Positions 1 to 8,254 of a stretch of 64,000 nucleotides of DNA are shown here, in pieces; the stretch's first letter is position 1, and every line of letters begins with the position of its first letter. Where the stretch lies: positions 135,970-199,969 of the forward strand of contig CABMDC010000012.1 in assembly GCA_902384795.1 (NCBI GenBank), given 5' to 3'. The position numbers and the translations under genes were made by a program. The notes below the pieces were generated by a model. That model made no database searches and was not told where the DNA came from. It saw only the letters and a program-made list of their open reading frames with translations. The stretch comes from Candidatus Gugararchaeum adminiculabundum. GTDB lineage: Archaea > Micrarchaeota > Micrarchaeia > Burarchaeales > Gugararchaeaceae.

Positions 1-244
1 GGGAAAGCCGCTGTTGCTTGCCTGCATTTGCGGAGCCCGCTCAATTGTCCCGGTGATTTCGAGGGAGATGGAGCACGGAAGCTTCAGCTCCTTGGGAGTC
101 GCAGGCGGGAACCGGATCTGCGGAAACTTTTGCAAGGAAGAAAGTGAGAATCGCTGCTGCAATTATTAGGGGCCGCGTAAGCTGGCGCGTGGGCGGATTT
201 GCCGTGAATTTCTGGGAATTCGTTGATTGACCAGCTTTTATCAC
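1..244 (-). pseudogene. Possible secreted protein, partial at left edge and apparently frameshifted
   Basis: On the minus strand a GTG at 244 opens a frame with a good signal peptide: a hydrophobic stretch LIIAAAILTFFLA followed by a cleavage-like VSA-DP site. That frame stops at 41-43. A second minus frame is open from 162 to the window edge (54 codons) and reads like a mature domain (ELKLPCSISLEITGTIER). Joining them needs one frame shift near 115-130. A TATA-like AT stretch at 270-277 lies about 26 bp upstream of the GTG, which would suit a leaderless transcript divergent from polB. It could be a frameshifted gene, a sequencing error, or two chance frames. The product is not recognised. 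Confidence 0.3.
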
Positions 245-299
245 AGGGAAAGATTTGTAGCCCGAACCATAATAAAATGTACGCCACTTAACCTATTTT

Positions 300-398
300 A
301 TGAATGGCGAAAAACCACGTCGACAGGGGGAGGGTCAGGAGGAACCTCAAACTGGGGAGGGGCGCTCCCCTCCGCGGTTCGGAATGAATGGCGAAAAA
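300..398 (+). repeat. 15-bp direct repeat and GC hairpin upstream of polB
   Basis: The 15-mer ATGAATGGCGAAAAA occurs at 300-314 and again at 384-398. Between them lies a perfect 7-bp hairpin, GGAGGGG (356-362) and CCCCTCC (367-373), with loop CGCT. The frame opened by the first copy joins the polB frame, but the encoded residues do not resemble PolB. I read this as a duplicated leader rather than coding sequence. Confidence 0.45.
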
Positions 399-404
399 GG
401 AACA

Positions 405-2165
405 ATGAAAGGAGTGCTCATTGACATCGACTATATTACCAAGGACCAGCGCGCCATTATCAGGATGTTCCTTAAGGGAAAGGAGAAACTTTTCAAGCTC
501 TATGACGACAGGTTCGAGCCGTACATTTACATTGAGGGAGACGAGAAGCTAATTCCGAAAATAATGGCGATTACTGCCAAGGGAAAAATGGGCGAGCCGA
601 TAAAGTTCACCAAGGCAGAGAAAACCTCCAAGTGGATTGGTGGCGTGAAAAAGGATGTGCTGAAAGTTTATTGCATTCATCCTGGGCACGTGCCGATCCT
701 AAGGGATTATCTGGCTGATTTCAAAATTTACGAGCATAATATTCCGTTCGCCTTGCGCTATATTATTGACAAGCAGCTGCCGCCTTTGCAGGAAATCGAA
801 TTTGAATATGTGAAAATTGGAAAGCGGAAGCGGGTGACCAAATATTTGGGAACAAAGGATACCGGCTTCAAGCTAAAAACAATGGCATTTGACATTGAAA
901 CCTATAATCCCCATGGCGCACCAAGGCCGAAAATTGACCCGATTGTCATGCTGAGCTACGCGACCGAGGAGAAGAGCGGAGTGCTGAGTTTCAAGAAAGT
1001 GAAGGACAAGGGATTTGTGCAGATCATGAATGACGAGGGGGAAGTGCTCAAGAGATTCGGGGAAGTGCTGAATGAGAATGATGTGGAGATGCTGGTGGGC
1101 TACAATTCCGCGATGTTTGATTTGCCGTATATGCAGGAGAGATCCAATGCGCTGAAAGTTCCGCTCAAGCTTGGAAGGGACGGGTCTTCGTTCAGGGTTA
1201 AAAAAGCAGGCATGCGGGACGTGGCGCGCATCATGGGAAGGCTGCACATTGACCTTTACCCGATCATCTGGTTCCTTTCCTATATTGGGGCTATGAAAGT
1301 GAGTTCTCTTACGCTGAAAAATGCCTACCGGGAACTGATGGGAAAAGGCACGATGGAAGTTGAAAGGCTGGACATTTGGAAAATGTGGGACGACGAGAAC
1401 GAGAGAAAAATGCTTGCTGATTATTCGCTTGCCGATGCCAAGGCCACGCTGGAACTGGCGGAAAAGGTGTTGCCTGCCGAAGTGGAGCTTTCAAAAATTT
1501 CGCACATGCCTTTGCTGGACGTGTGCAATGCGAGTTCAGGGCAGATGGTGGAAGCGCTTCTTATGTCCAGGAGCTTTTTGCGGGATGAAATAATTCCCAA
1601 CAAGCCAACCGGGGATGAGGCAAAAACAAGGAGCGAGAATCCCATTGAAGGGGCTTATGTGAAATTGCCCATTCCTGGGTTGTATGACAATATTGCGGTG
1701 TTCGATTTTAGGGGGCTGTACCCGAGCATTATAATTTCCCACAATATAGACGGAGGAACACTCAACTGCAAAGATTGCGAGGATGCGTTTGTTTCTCCCC
1801 AGGGACATAGGTTCTGCAAGAAAAAACAGGGTCTGATTCCCCAGGTGCTGGATGAACTGATCACCGTGCGCGGGAAGCTCAAGGATGCGGTCAAGAAACT
1901 GAAGCCAGGGACTGATGAATACCAAAGGATGTTCGCAAGGCAATGGGCGCTGAAAATTCTTGCCAATTCATTCTATGGCTACATGGCCTACCCGCGCTCG
2001 CGCTGGTATTCGCGCGCTTCCGCGGAATCAGTGACCGGCTGGGGAAGGTACTACATCCAGGACACGATTAAGCAGGCCGAGGATGCAGGGTTTGAAGTTT
2101 TGTACGGGGATACGGATTCGATCTTTTTGTTGATGAAGGGGAAGAAAAAGGAGGAAGTGCTGTAG
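405..2165 (+). CDS. polB: B-family DNA polymerase, exonuclease/palm/fingers portion (ends at in-frame TAG)
   Basis: This 586-codon segment is the large part of an archaeal replicative B-family DNA polymerase. Visible motifs are Exo I DIETYNP (about residue 163), Exo II NSAMFDLPY (233), Exo III DYSLADAKAT (339), motif A DFRGLYPSII (434), motif B KILANSFYGY (516) and motif C YGDTDS (567). All catalytic aspartates are present. The ATG at 405 gives the expected family start MKGVLIDIDYIT and has AAGGA just upstream; the earlier in-frame start at 300 is rejected. The frame ends at TAG (2163-2165), where relatives read LEFV: one G-to-T change in GAG would create it. The thumb continues in the same frame from 2169. 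The product may be a real split subunit, a readthrough protein, or the result of a nonsense mutation or sequencing error. Confidence 0.9.
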   Translation: MKGVLIDIDYITKDQRAIIRMFLKGKEKLFKLYDDRFEPYIYIEGDEKLIPKIMAITAKGKMGEPIKFTKAEKTSKWIGGVKKDVLKVYCIHPGHVPILRDYLADFKIYEHNIPFALRYIIDKQLPPLQEIEFEYVKIGKRKRVTKYLGTKDTGFKLKTMAFDIETYNPHGAPRPKIDPIVMLSYATEEKSGVLSFKKVKDKGFVQIMNDEGEVLKRFGEVLNENDVEMLVGYNSAMFDLPYMQERSNALKVPLKLGRDGSSFRVKKAGMRDVARIMGRLHIDLYPIIWFLSYIGAMKVSSLTLKNAYRELMGKGTMEVERLDIWKMWDDENERKMLADYSLADAKATLELAEKVLPAEVELSKISHMPLLDVCNASSGQMVEALLMSRSFLRDEIIPNKPTGDEAKTRSENPIEGAYVKLPIPGLYDNIAVFDFRGLYPSIIISHNIDGGTLNCKDCEDAFVSPQGHRFCKKKQGLIPQVLDELITVRGKLKDAVKKLKPGTDEYQRMFARQWALKILANSFYGYMAYPRSRWYSRASAESVTGWGRYYIQDTIKQAEDAGFEVLYGDTDSIFLLMKGKKKEEVL

Positions 2166-2168
2166 TTC

Positions 2169-2804
2169 GTGAAAAAAGTGAATGGCGCGCTTCCTGAGAA
2201 AATGGAGCTGGAATTCGAAGGGATCTATCCGCGCGGGGTGTTTGTGACAAAACAGCCGGGGCCAAAGGGGGCCAAAAAGAAATACGCGCTCATTGCCGAG
2301 GATGGGAGAATCAAAATCAGGGGATTTGAGCTGGTGAGAAGGGACTGGAGCGCCATGGCGAAAAATACACAGAAAAGCGTGCTGGAAGCGATTCTTAAGG
2401 AAGGCAGCAAGGAAAAGGCAGTGAAAATTGTGCGCGATGCCATTGAACAGCTGAAGGGCGGGAAAGTGCCGCTTGCCGAGCTCGCAATTGTGACGCAGAT
2501 CAAAAAGCCACTGGATAAATATGAGATAATTTCACCAGAAGTGGAAGCTGCCAAGAAGGCTGTAAAAAAAGGGAAGAAAGAGATTGGCATGGGCTCCATT
2601 GTCAGCTATGTGATTACCAAGAAGGGAAAGAGCATCAGCGACAAGGCCGAGCTCCTCGAATACGCCAGTGACTATGACGCGGCCTACTACATTGACCACC
2701 AAATTCTACCAGCAGTATTAAAAATACTAAAAGAGCTAGGATATGATGCAGAGGACCTGAAAACCAAGGGGACGCAGAAAAACATGTCAGAGTTCTTTGG
2801 GTGA
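2169..2804 (+). CDS. polB: B-family DNA polymerase, thumb/C-terminal portion with PIP box
   Basis: This frame continues PolB directly after the TAG. It covers the end of the palm and the thumb: EFEGIYPRGVFVTK, the conserved RGFELVRRDWS block, and a C-terminal QKNMSEFF that fits a PCNA-interacting peptide (Q-x-x-hydrophobic-x-x-FF). A GTG at 2169, three bases after the TAG, could restart translation, and GGAGG sits 14 bases upstream inside the first part. The two parts together make about 798 residues, a normal archaeal PolB length. Thumb motifs and PIP box look intact, so the segment does not appear to be decaying. Split PolB proteins are known from Methanothermobacter and Nanoarchaeum. Its stop overlaps the next gene's GTG by 4 nt. 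Confidence 0.85.
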   Translation: MKKVNGALPEKMELEFEGIYPRGVFVTKQPGPKGAKKKYALIAEDGRIKIRGFELVRRDWSAMAKNTQKSVLEAILKEGSKEKAVKIVRDAIEQLKGGKVPLAELAIVTQIKKPLDKYEIISPEVEAAKKAVKKGKKEIGMGSIVSYVITKKGKSISDKAELLEYASDYDAAYYIDHQILPAVLKILKELGYDAEDLKTKGTQKNMSEFFG

Positions 2805-3430
2805 GAATGATGATGGGCGGCTATGGCAGTACGGGAAAACCAGGAGGAATCGAGAGCACCTACAGGGGAGACGCGTTCATTGAGAACCGCCATGGAAAGT
2901 ATTTTGCCTCTGCATTCCTGCACACTGATGCTGATGAGGAAAAAGTGAGGCCAATGCTGTCCAGGCTGAAATTTGCTGCGCGCTATGCCGCGCCCCCGAA
3001 TCTGAAGGAAGTGATGTTCAGGAAGCACGCTATTTACGAGGAAATGGAACAGCTGAAAAGGGACATTGACAGGGAAAGGGCCTACGGAAGCAGGGAAAGG
3101 ATGTCCACGATGATTGGCGAGCTGGAAAGGCTGAAATTAAAAGGAGTGAAGGCCGACGGGATCGAGAAAATCGTAGGCTCTGCTGACGCATGCTTGCCGT
3201 ATATTGCGATTACCGCGCACGGAAAAAACAAGGGGGATGCGCTGCAGAACCTGCACAGGCAGGTGGCCGAGGCCGAATCGCTTTTGGGCGCCATGATCCT
3301 GAAAGAGAGCGAGATTATGGTCTGCCTGCAGTGGCAGCACCATGTGGAGGAGAATTACAAGTGGATACTCAAGAATTCGAATCCCGTGATTAGAAGCGTT
3401 AGGTTTGTGAAAGGGCTTTTCAGGAAGTAG
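2801..3430 (+). CDS. Unknown protein translationally coupled to polB
   Basis: This is a 209-aa protein I do not recognise. The GTG at 2801 overlaps the polB stop in a GTGA arrangement, typical of coupled translation; three consecutive ATGs follow at 2807-2815 as alternative starts. The sequence is soluble in character, with no signal peptide. Residues of about 65-115 are rich in E, K and R and probably form a coiled coil. A second part contains a histidine-bearing segment, LQWQHHVEENYKWILK. Coupling to polB hints at a replication or repair role, but nothing in the sequence shows one. Confidence 0.7.
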   Translation: MRMMMGGYGSTGKPGGIESTYRGDAFIENRHGKYFASAFLHTDADEEKVRPMLSRLKFAARYAAPPNLKEVMFRKHAIYEEMEQLKRDIDRERAYGSRERMSTMIGELERLKLKGVKADGIEKIVGSADACLPYIAITAHGKNKGDALQNLHRQVAEAESLLGAMILKESEIMVCLQWQHHVEENYKWILKNSNPVIRSVRFVKGLFRK

Positions 3431-3433
3431 GAT

Positions 3434-3793
3434 TTAGGCCTTGTATTTTTCGATTATGCTTGTCTCCTTAGTTGCACGTATATAAATGTCTGTTGCCGCC
3501 TGATTGCCGGAAGCCACCAGGGAAGCGAACTGTTTCGGCGCGTTTTCCATGAGTTTTATGAAAGCCTGGATGAAAAGCTTGTTGTCGTCGCAAGTGAGAT
3601 GGATTGCGTCCTCTTTTGTAAACCCTGCCTGATTTTTAAGAAACAGGAAAAATACAGTGGTTGGAAGGTTTAACGCGACAGGAATCCGGGACATTACTGG
3701 AACGAAATTTAGATGGGTGTCCTCGCGCGGCTTTGGCTGCGCCTCTTTAAATGGAATCTGCTGCTCTGGCATCTTTTGCGCGGATTCGCCCAT
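3434..3793 (-). CDS. Unknown 119-aa protein
   Basis: This minus-strand frame encodes a soluble protein of unknown function and converges with the polB-linked gene, leaving 3 bp between stops. The first 30 residues are polar and proline-rich (MPEQQIPFKEAQPKPRED), suggesting a disordered tail. The rest alternates hydrophobic and charged residues as a helical domain would (KLFIQAFIKLMENAPKQFASLV). It lies 7 bp downstream of the predicted metallopeptidase gene and is probably cotranscribed with it. The close spacing is the main support for its being real. Confidence 0.55.
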   Translation of the reverse strand: MGESAQKMPEQQIPFKEAQPKPREDTHLNFVPVMSRIPVALNLPTTVFFLFLKNQAGFTKEDAIHLTCDDNKLFIQAFIKLMENAPKQFASLVASGNQAATDIYIRATKETSIIEKYKA

Positions 3794-3800
3794 GAACTAG

Positions 3801-4247
3801 CTACTCTGCCGGAGTATAAATAGATTGAGTTCTTTCTGAGGAGGCGGGGGGCATTTCCCGTTCAGCTTTCTTGAATTTCTCGTAAAAAACGTTCACGCTC
3901 TTGTCATTGATGCGCTTGTTGAAGCACAGGTGAGGGACGAGTGCGCCGCTGAAAGTTTTCGGGATGTGCATCAGTTCGTGAATCAGCACCTTGAGCTTTT
4001 CCTCCTCGTTGAGAGGGTCGAAATGGTGCGCGAGAACTTCGATAATGTAATAGGTTTTCACGTCCAGCGCCTTTTGCCAGATGTCCGGGAAATTCCAAAT
4101 TCTGGCGTAGGCCCGTGCCTTGGAATCGTGCGAGCGCATGGCGATTATGCGCGCCGTGTTCACGTGCTGCATTTCTCCTGCAAACTCGAAGGCTGCGAGC
4201 AGCCGATCCAGGAGAATTTGTATGTCAGGCGCTTTTTCTACGTTCAT
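3801..4247 (-). CDS. Predicted zinc metallopeptidase with HELMH motif (COG4900-like)
   Basis: This 148-aa protein carries the zincin signature HELMHIP, preceded by VLI and followed by KTFSGALVPH, the pattern seen in the small archaeal/phage putative metallopeptidase family (COG4900-like). Two histidines and the glutamate of HExxH would bind zinc and activate water; a downstream histidine (PH of ALVPH) could be the third ligand. There is no signal peptide, so the enzyme is cytoplasmic. The substrate is unknown. The gene is followed 7 bp later by a small unknown gene in the same direction. The C-terminus is low-complexity (PPASSERTQS). Confidence 0.75.
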   Translation of the reverse strand: MNVEKAPDIQILLDRLLAAFEFAGEMQHVNTARIIAMRSHDSKARAYARIWNFPDIWQKALDVKTYYIIEVLAHHFDPLNEEEKLKVLIHELMHIPKTFSGALVPHLCFNKRINDKSVNVFYEKFKKAEREMPPASSERTQSIYTPAE

Positions 4248-4285
4248 GAGGAGATATTGCAGAGGGCTCTTTTTAGTTTTTACTT

Positions 4286-5005
4286 TTACCGATCAAACAT
4301 CGGGGCGTTCAGGCTTCCGTTCTGGCTATAGCCAAAAGTTTCCCAATAGCCCTTGTAGCTTGAATTGCTGGTGACCTCAATTCGGGTCACCCATTTCGCC
4401 CATTTGTATCCCCATTTGTCCTCGGCAACCACCATGAAAGGATAGCCCCGCTCCGGGGGCATGGTCACATTGTTCATGGCATAGGCGAGAAGGATTTGCC
4501 TGTTTTTGACGTAACCCAAAGGCAGGGAAGTGGAATAGCCGTCATAGGAGTAGAATATCACGGTGTTCGCGTCAGGAGCCGCGCCTGCCTCGTCAATCAG
4601 ATCGCTGAGCAAAACCCCCTGCCAGAGTACGGTCACGCTCCAGCCTTCCACGCAATTCAGGGTGACAACCTTGGAGTATTTTTGGCGGTTGAGGACCTCG
4701 TCATAGGTGTAATTTTTCGGGTTTTTCACAAGGCCGGAGATTTCGAGGTGATATTTGGTGATGTCGATGTACTGCGGACCGTGGATGGAATTTTCCACAA
4801 AATCATTCACTGAGGAGAGGTCTTTTCCCTGGTATTGACGCACTTCCACTGTGCCCAGACTTTTGGTGGAGTTGGCGATGGCAGTTATGTTCGCTTGCGC
4901 CTGTTCGCCTTTCGCTTGCTGCTGGCAACCCGATGCCAGTATTGCCATTAGGAGAAGGAAAATTGAATAAAACGCGATGCGCCTGGGCGCTAGGCAGGAA
5001 ATCAT
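4286..5005 (-). CDS. Molybdopterin-dependent oxidoreductase-like lipoprotein (sulfite oxidase fold)
   Basis: This 239-aa protein starts with a hydrophobic segment ending in LASGC, a lipobox that would anchor the mature protein to the outer face of the membrane. The rest matches the sulfite-oxidase-type molybdopterin domain: ITKYHLEISGLVKNP, then VTLNCVEGWSVTVLWQGV, whose Cys is in the position that ligates molybdenum in this family, and later GYSTSLPL and MPPERGYPFMVV. It most resembles the small MsrP/YedY-like or SorA-like proteins that lack a heme domain. No twin-arginine signal is clear, although folded Mo enzymes normally need Tat, so cofactor loading is an open question. No cofactor-synthesis or partner gene lies next to it. 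Confidence 0.8.
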   Translation of the reverse strand: MISCLAPRRIAFYSIFLLLMAILASGCQQQAKGEQAQANITAIANSTKSLGTVEVRQYQGKDLSSVNDFVENSIHGPQYIDITKYHLEISGLVKNPKNYTYDEVLNRQKYSKVVTLNCVEGWSVTVLWQGVLLSDLIDEAGAAPDANTVIFYSYDGYSTSLPLGYVKNRQILLAYAMNNVTMPPERGYPFMVVAEDKWGYKWAKWVTRIEVTSNSSYKGYWETFGYSQNGSLNAPMFDR

Positions 5006-5045
5006 TTCAATCCCATAAATAAAAGGGAGAACCGATTAATAATTC

Positions 5046-5378
5046 TTACCTGTATTCGGCGGCCTGGCCGTGCGGCTTGGGTTGCTTCCCACGCATTTTC
5101 TCAAACTGCTTTTCGTAAACATCCCAAATTTCCTTGGCCTGCTTTCCTCGGAGAATCCGGGTAATTAGGTGCTTGGGGACAGGCAGGTTGTCGCGGGGGT
5201 AATAGTCAACCAGGACAACGTCGCCTTCCTTCAGGTCCTTCTCGATTCCCTCGGCAACCTTGAAAGTGCAGATGTTCTCGTCCCACATGAAGCAGGTGGC
5301 AGTGACGCTTTTGTCAGCGCTCTTCACGTCCCCTTCATCGGAGTGGATTATTTTCAGAACTTTTCCTGGGTGGTACAT
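5046..5378 (-). CDS. Unknown 110-aa protein downstream of aEF-2
   Basis: This is a short soluble protein that I do not recognise. The first 60 residues look like a beta-barrel fold (GKVLKIIHSDEGDV...TATCFMWDENICTFKV...LKEGDVVLVDYYP), reminiscent of small OB-like or SH3-like domains. A charged helix and a KQPKPHGQ tail follow. It begins 9 bp after the aEF-2 stop on the same strand, so it probably sits at the 3' end of the translation operon. A nucleic-acid-binding role would fit both fold and context, but this is inference. Confidence 0.65.
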   Translation of the reverse strand: MYHPGKVLKIIHSDEGDVKSADKSVTATCFMWDENICTFKVAEGIEKDLKEGDVVLVDYYPRDNLPVPKHLITRILRGKQAKEIWDVYEKQFEKMRGKQPKPHGQAAEYR

Positions 5379-5387
5379 GTTTGTCCT

Positions 5388-7577
5388 CTAGTCCATGAAG
5401 AACTGCGCAGTCGGGGGATCCTTTGGCTCGCCCTTCCTCTCGCGGATCTGGCGCACAACCTTTTCCATCATGTCGCGGGGCAGTGGCTCGTAGCCCAGGT
5501 ATTCCTGGTACCAGATTGCCTTGCCCTGAGTGGCCGAGCGAATCTCATTTGAGAAACCGAACATTTCCGCAACCGGCATTTTGAAATTCACAGTGGCTGT
5601 TTCGCCTTCCTGGTTGATGTCGATCATTGTGCCCCTTCGTCCCTGCATCATGGTGATAACGTTTCCCATGTAATCCTGCGGAACCTGGACAAGCACTTTT
5701 TGCTTGGGCTCGAGCAGGGTTGTGCCTGCGAGCAGTGTTCCTGCGTAAATCGCGCGCTTGAAAGCAGGAATGATTTGAGCCGGGCCCCGGTGAACCGGGT
5801 CTTCGTGGATTGTCGCGTCCTCGATTGTTACTCTGATGCCCGTGACTTTTTCCTTTGCCAATGGGCCCTGGTTCACGGCCTCTTCGAATGCCTGGATCAA
5901 CAGTTCCATAATCTCGTTAAGGTACTGGACTCCCTTGGTGCCGTCAACCAGCATGTTGTTGTTTGAAATGTCAACGATTCCCTTGGCTTCCTTGCGGTCC
6001 ATTCCCGCCTTAACCAGATCCTCGATCATCTGCTTGCCCTTGGGCCTTCCGTTCGCAATCTTGCCGTCGATCAGGAGCTGGTAAATCTCTGGAGGAAGTT
6101 TCTCAACAATGCACTTGATTTTGGTGTGCTTGTTCGGGGATTTCCCTTCAACCGTGGGGCTCGTGCTGGTAATTGTTTCATGGTAAACGACAATCGGAGG
6201 CGAAGTGGTGATCGGGATTCCCTTTTCCTTGGTGATTTTGTATTCAATGATTTCCAGGTGAAGCTCTCCCATTCCTGAAATAAGGTGCTCGCCCGTGTTC
6301 TGGTCAAGCTGCACACGGAGTGTTGGGTCTTCCTTGGAAATTGCGCGCAATGCTGTGATCAGTTTTGCCAGGTCCTTGGTGTTCTTTGCCTCAATGGATT
6401 TGGTGACCACTGGCTCTGAGTAGTGCTTGATTTGCTCAAAGGGATCCATCTGGGTTTCGCTTATTGTTTCCCCGACATAGACGTCGCGCAAGCACACGAT
6501 GGCTGCGATGTTGCCTGCCGGAACTTCTTCAACCAGCACGCGGTCAGGGCCCATGAAAACTCCCACTTGCTGGACTTTTTCATAGGTGAACCTGCTAGCA
6601 ATGAACAGGTCGACTCCCTTCTTTGCAACTCCTGAGAAAATTCTTGCAACAGCGACTTCCCCTGCGTGCTCATCATTGACTACTCCGAAAATAACTCCGC
6701 AGACTTTTCCCGTGTGATCGCACGAGGTCATCCATTTGCTTTCCTGGGAAGCGGGGTCGCCTTTCCAGATGACCGGAATCCTGTATTTCTGGGCGATTGC
6801 AGGGTTGGGAACGTTTTTGATGCACATTTCCAGAATGACATCGTCGATGGGCGCCTTTTCAGTCAAAGTCTTGTGGTCGCCCTTTTCACAGTAATTGTAA
6901 ATGTCGCGGAAAGAGATGCCGAATTTCTTCATGGCGGTTACGCTGATCGCCCACTTGTTGTAGGCGCTTCCCATGGCCACGTTTCCCTTTTCAACCGAGA
7001 GCATCCAGGCATCGCGGAACTCGTCGGTTGCGGCGCTGGCGATTATTTTGTTAACCCCGTTGATTACCTTGATTAATCTCTCCTGCATTTCCTGCGGGGA
7101 AACTTTTAATTCATTGATCAGCCTGTCAATTTTGTTAATGAAAAGGGATGGCTTGGCTTTTTCCTTGAGAGCCTGCCTGAGAACGGTTTCAGTTTGGGGC
7201 ATGATTCCCTCAACCGCATCAACTACGAGAACTATGCCGTCAACTGCGCGCATGGCGCGGGTTACGTGGCCCCCGAAATCAACGTGCCCGGGAGTGTCGA
7301 TTAAATTGACCAGGTAGTCCTTGCCTTCCCAGGTGAAACCGAGCGAGATGTTGGCCGCCTTGATCGTGATGCCTCTTGCCTGCTCCTGTTCATCAAAGTC
7401 CATGCCCCTTTGTTCGCCTGCGAGCTCCGTGGAAATGAGTCCTGCGCGAGCCACTAGAGAATCAGTGAGGGTGGTTTTGCCGTGGTCAACGTGGGCAACG
7501 ATTGCGATGTTCCTGATGTGCTCAGGATCGAACATTAGTTTTACTACTTCATCTACAACGTATTCTTTCTTGACCAT
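5388..7577 (-). CDS. fusA: Translation elongation factor 2 (aEF-2)
   Basis: This 729-aa GTPase drives ribosomal translocation. The GTP-binding domain shows G1 AHVDHGKTT, the switch I region RGITIKAA, G3 DTPGH and G4 NKID. Near the C-terminus is the diphthamide loop IHEDPVHRGPAQIIP, whose histidine before RGP is the residue modified in archaea and eukaryotes. The length is normal for archaeal EF-2. GGTGG precedes the ATG. It is the last large gene of the rpo-ribosomal protein cluster, 19 bp after rps7. The usual neighbours EF-1alpha and S10 do not follow; an unknown gene does. Confidence 0.98.
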   Translation of the reverse strand: MVKKEYVVDEVVKLMFDPEHIRNIAIVAHVDHGKTTLTDSLVARAGLISTELAGEQRGMDFDEQEQARGITIKAANISLGFTWEGKDYLVNLIDTPGHVDFGGHVTRAMRAVDGIVLVVDAVEGIMPQTETVLRQALKEKAKPSLFINKIDRLINELKVSPQEMQERLIKVINGVNKIIASAATDEFRDAWMLSVEKGNVAMGSAYNKWAISVTAMKKFGISFRDIYNYCEKGDHKTLTEKAPIDDVILEMCIKNVPNPAIAQKYRIPVIWKGDPASQESKWMTSCDHTGKVCGVIFGVVNDEHAGEVAVARIFSGVAKKGVDLFIASRFTYEKVQQVGVFMGPDRVLVEEVPAGNIAAIVCLRDVYVGETISETQMDPFEQIKHYSEPVVTKSIEAKNTKDLAKLITALRAISKEDPTLRVQLDQNTGEHLISGMGELHLEIIEYKITKEKGIPITTSPPIVVYHETITSTSPTVEGKSPNKHTKIKCIVEKLPPEIYQLLIDGKIANGRPKGKQMIEDLVKAGMDRKEAKGIVDISNNNMLVDGTKGVQYLNEIMELLIQAFEEAVNQGPLAKEKVTGIRVTIEDATIHEDPVHRGPAQIIPAFKRAIYAGTLLAGTTLLEPKQKVLVQVPQDYMGNVITMMQGRRGTMIDINQEGETATVNFKMPVAEMFGFSNEIRSATQGKAIWYQEYLGYEPLPRDMMEKVVRQIRERKGEPKDPPTAQFFMD

Positions 7578-7596
7578 TCAACCCACCGCTTTTTGC

Positions 7597-8202
7597 TTAC
7601 CTCGCGCTTCTTGCAATGCGCTCTGTTTCATCGCGCTTCTTGATCGCGTAGCTGCTTATGTCGCCTTTTGAAGCAAGAACCAGCTCGCGCGCAAGCGCCT
7701 GTGCCAATGTTTCCTTGTTGTCAAATGAGTTCATGATTGCTGCGAGTGCGATATTTCTCAATGCCATGTCCAGCCTTCTGGAAGCCGAGACATCGACGGA
7801 AATCTGGTAGGAAACTCCTCCGTACTGCACCCGGGTGGTGTCTTCGCGCGGAGCAGTGTTCTGCACAGCGTCAACTAGAATTTGAATCGGATTTTTGTTG
7901 GTCTGCTTGTAGGCCGCGTCAAACGCCTCCTCAACTATTGCCATCGCCCTTGCTTTCTTTCCCTGCAATCTTCCGTGGGTGCGAATGACTTTGCCGCTGG
8001 TTTTTTCTCCTGTCCCTCCCCTCATCAATTTGTTTACCAGGCGCTCGACGATATTCACATGCCTCTTGGCAAACTGCCTCTTTGCCTGCCTTCCGTGCGT
8101 GTGCGGAAGCGCGACAGGCGTAAGGCTGATATAGGGCTTGAGCGAAATGTCTGTGACATTCACCGCGGAAATCTCATATTTTTCAAATAATTTTTGTTCC
8201 AT
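7597..8202 (-). CDS. rps7: 30S ribosomal protein S7
   Basis: This 201-aa protein is archaeal S7 (uS7), which binds the 3' major domain of 16S rRNA and lines the E site. The RNA-binding core is clear: KRQFAKRHVNIVERLVNKLMRGG, then GKKARAMAIVEEAFDAAYKQTNKNPIQILVDAVQNTAPREDTTRVQYGG, and RRLDMALRNIALAA. It ends in the usual RSAR. The ATG at 8202 has GGTGA seven bases upstream. It is placed between S12 and aEF-2, the standard archaeal order. Confidence 0.97.
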   Translation of the reverse strand: MEQKLFEKYEISAVNVTDISLKPYISLTPVALPHTHGRQAKRQFAKRHVNIVERLVNKLMRGGTGEKTSGKVIRTHGRLQGKKARAMAIVEEAFDAAYKQTNKNPIQILVDAVQNTAPREDTTRVQYGGVSYQISVDVSASRRLDMALRNIALAAIMNSFDNKETLAQALARELVLASKGDISSYAIKKRDETERIARSAR

Positions 8203-8254
8203 AAATTTTCACCGCTTATAAAGAATTCAATAATTCAAATCCAATTAATTCAGT

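Noticed and set aside
300-404. Upstream start for PolB at 300
   Set aside because: Residues encoded before 405 are low-complexity Gly/Arg/Pro, unlike any PolB N-terminus. The ATG at 405 gives the family start.
873-1247. Minus-strand frame inside polB
   Set aside because: It is a shadow of the conserved polB frame, without a start context or recognisable product; the same applies to many frames opposite the rpo genes and the ATPases.
2163-2165. TAG in polB as a pyrrolysine codon or as a genome-wide recoded amber
   Set aside because: TAG ends many genes in this window (for example those ending at 3430 and 29170 and aEF-2), relatives have an ordinary residue here, and no pyrrolysine context is seen.
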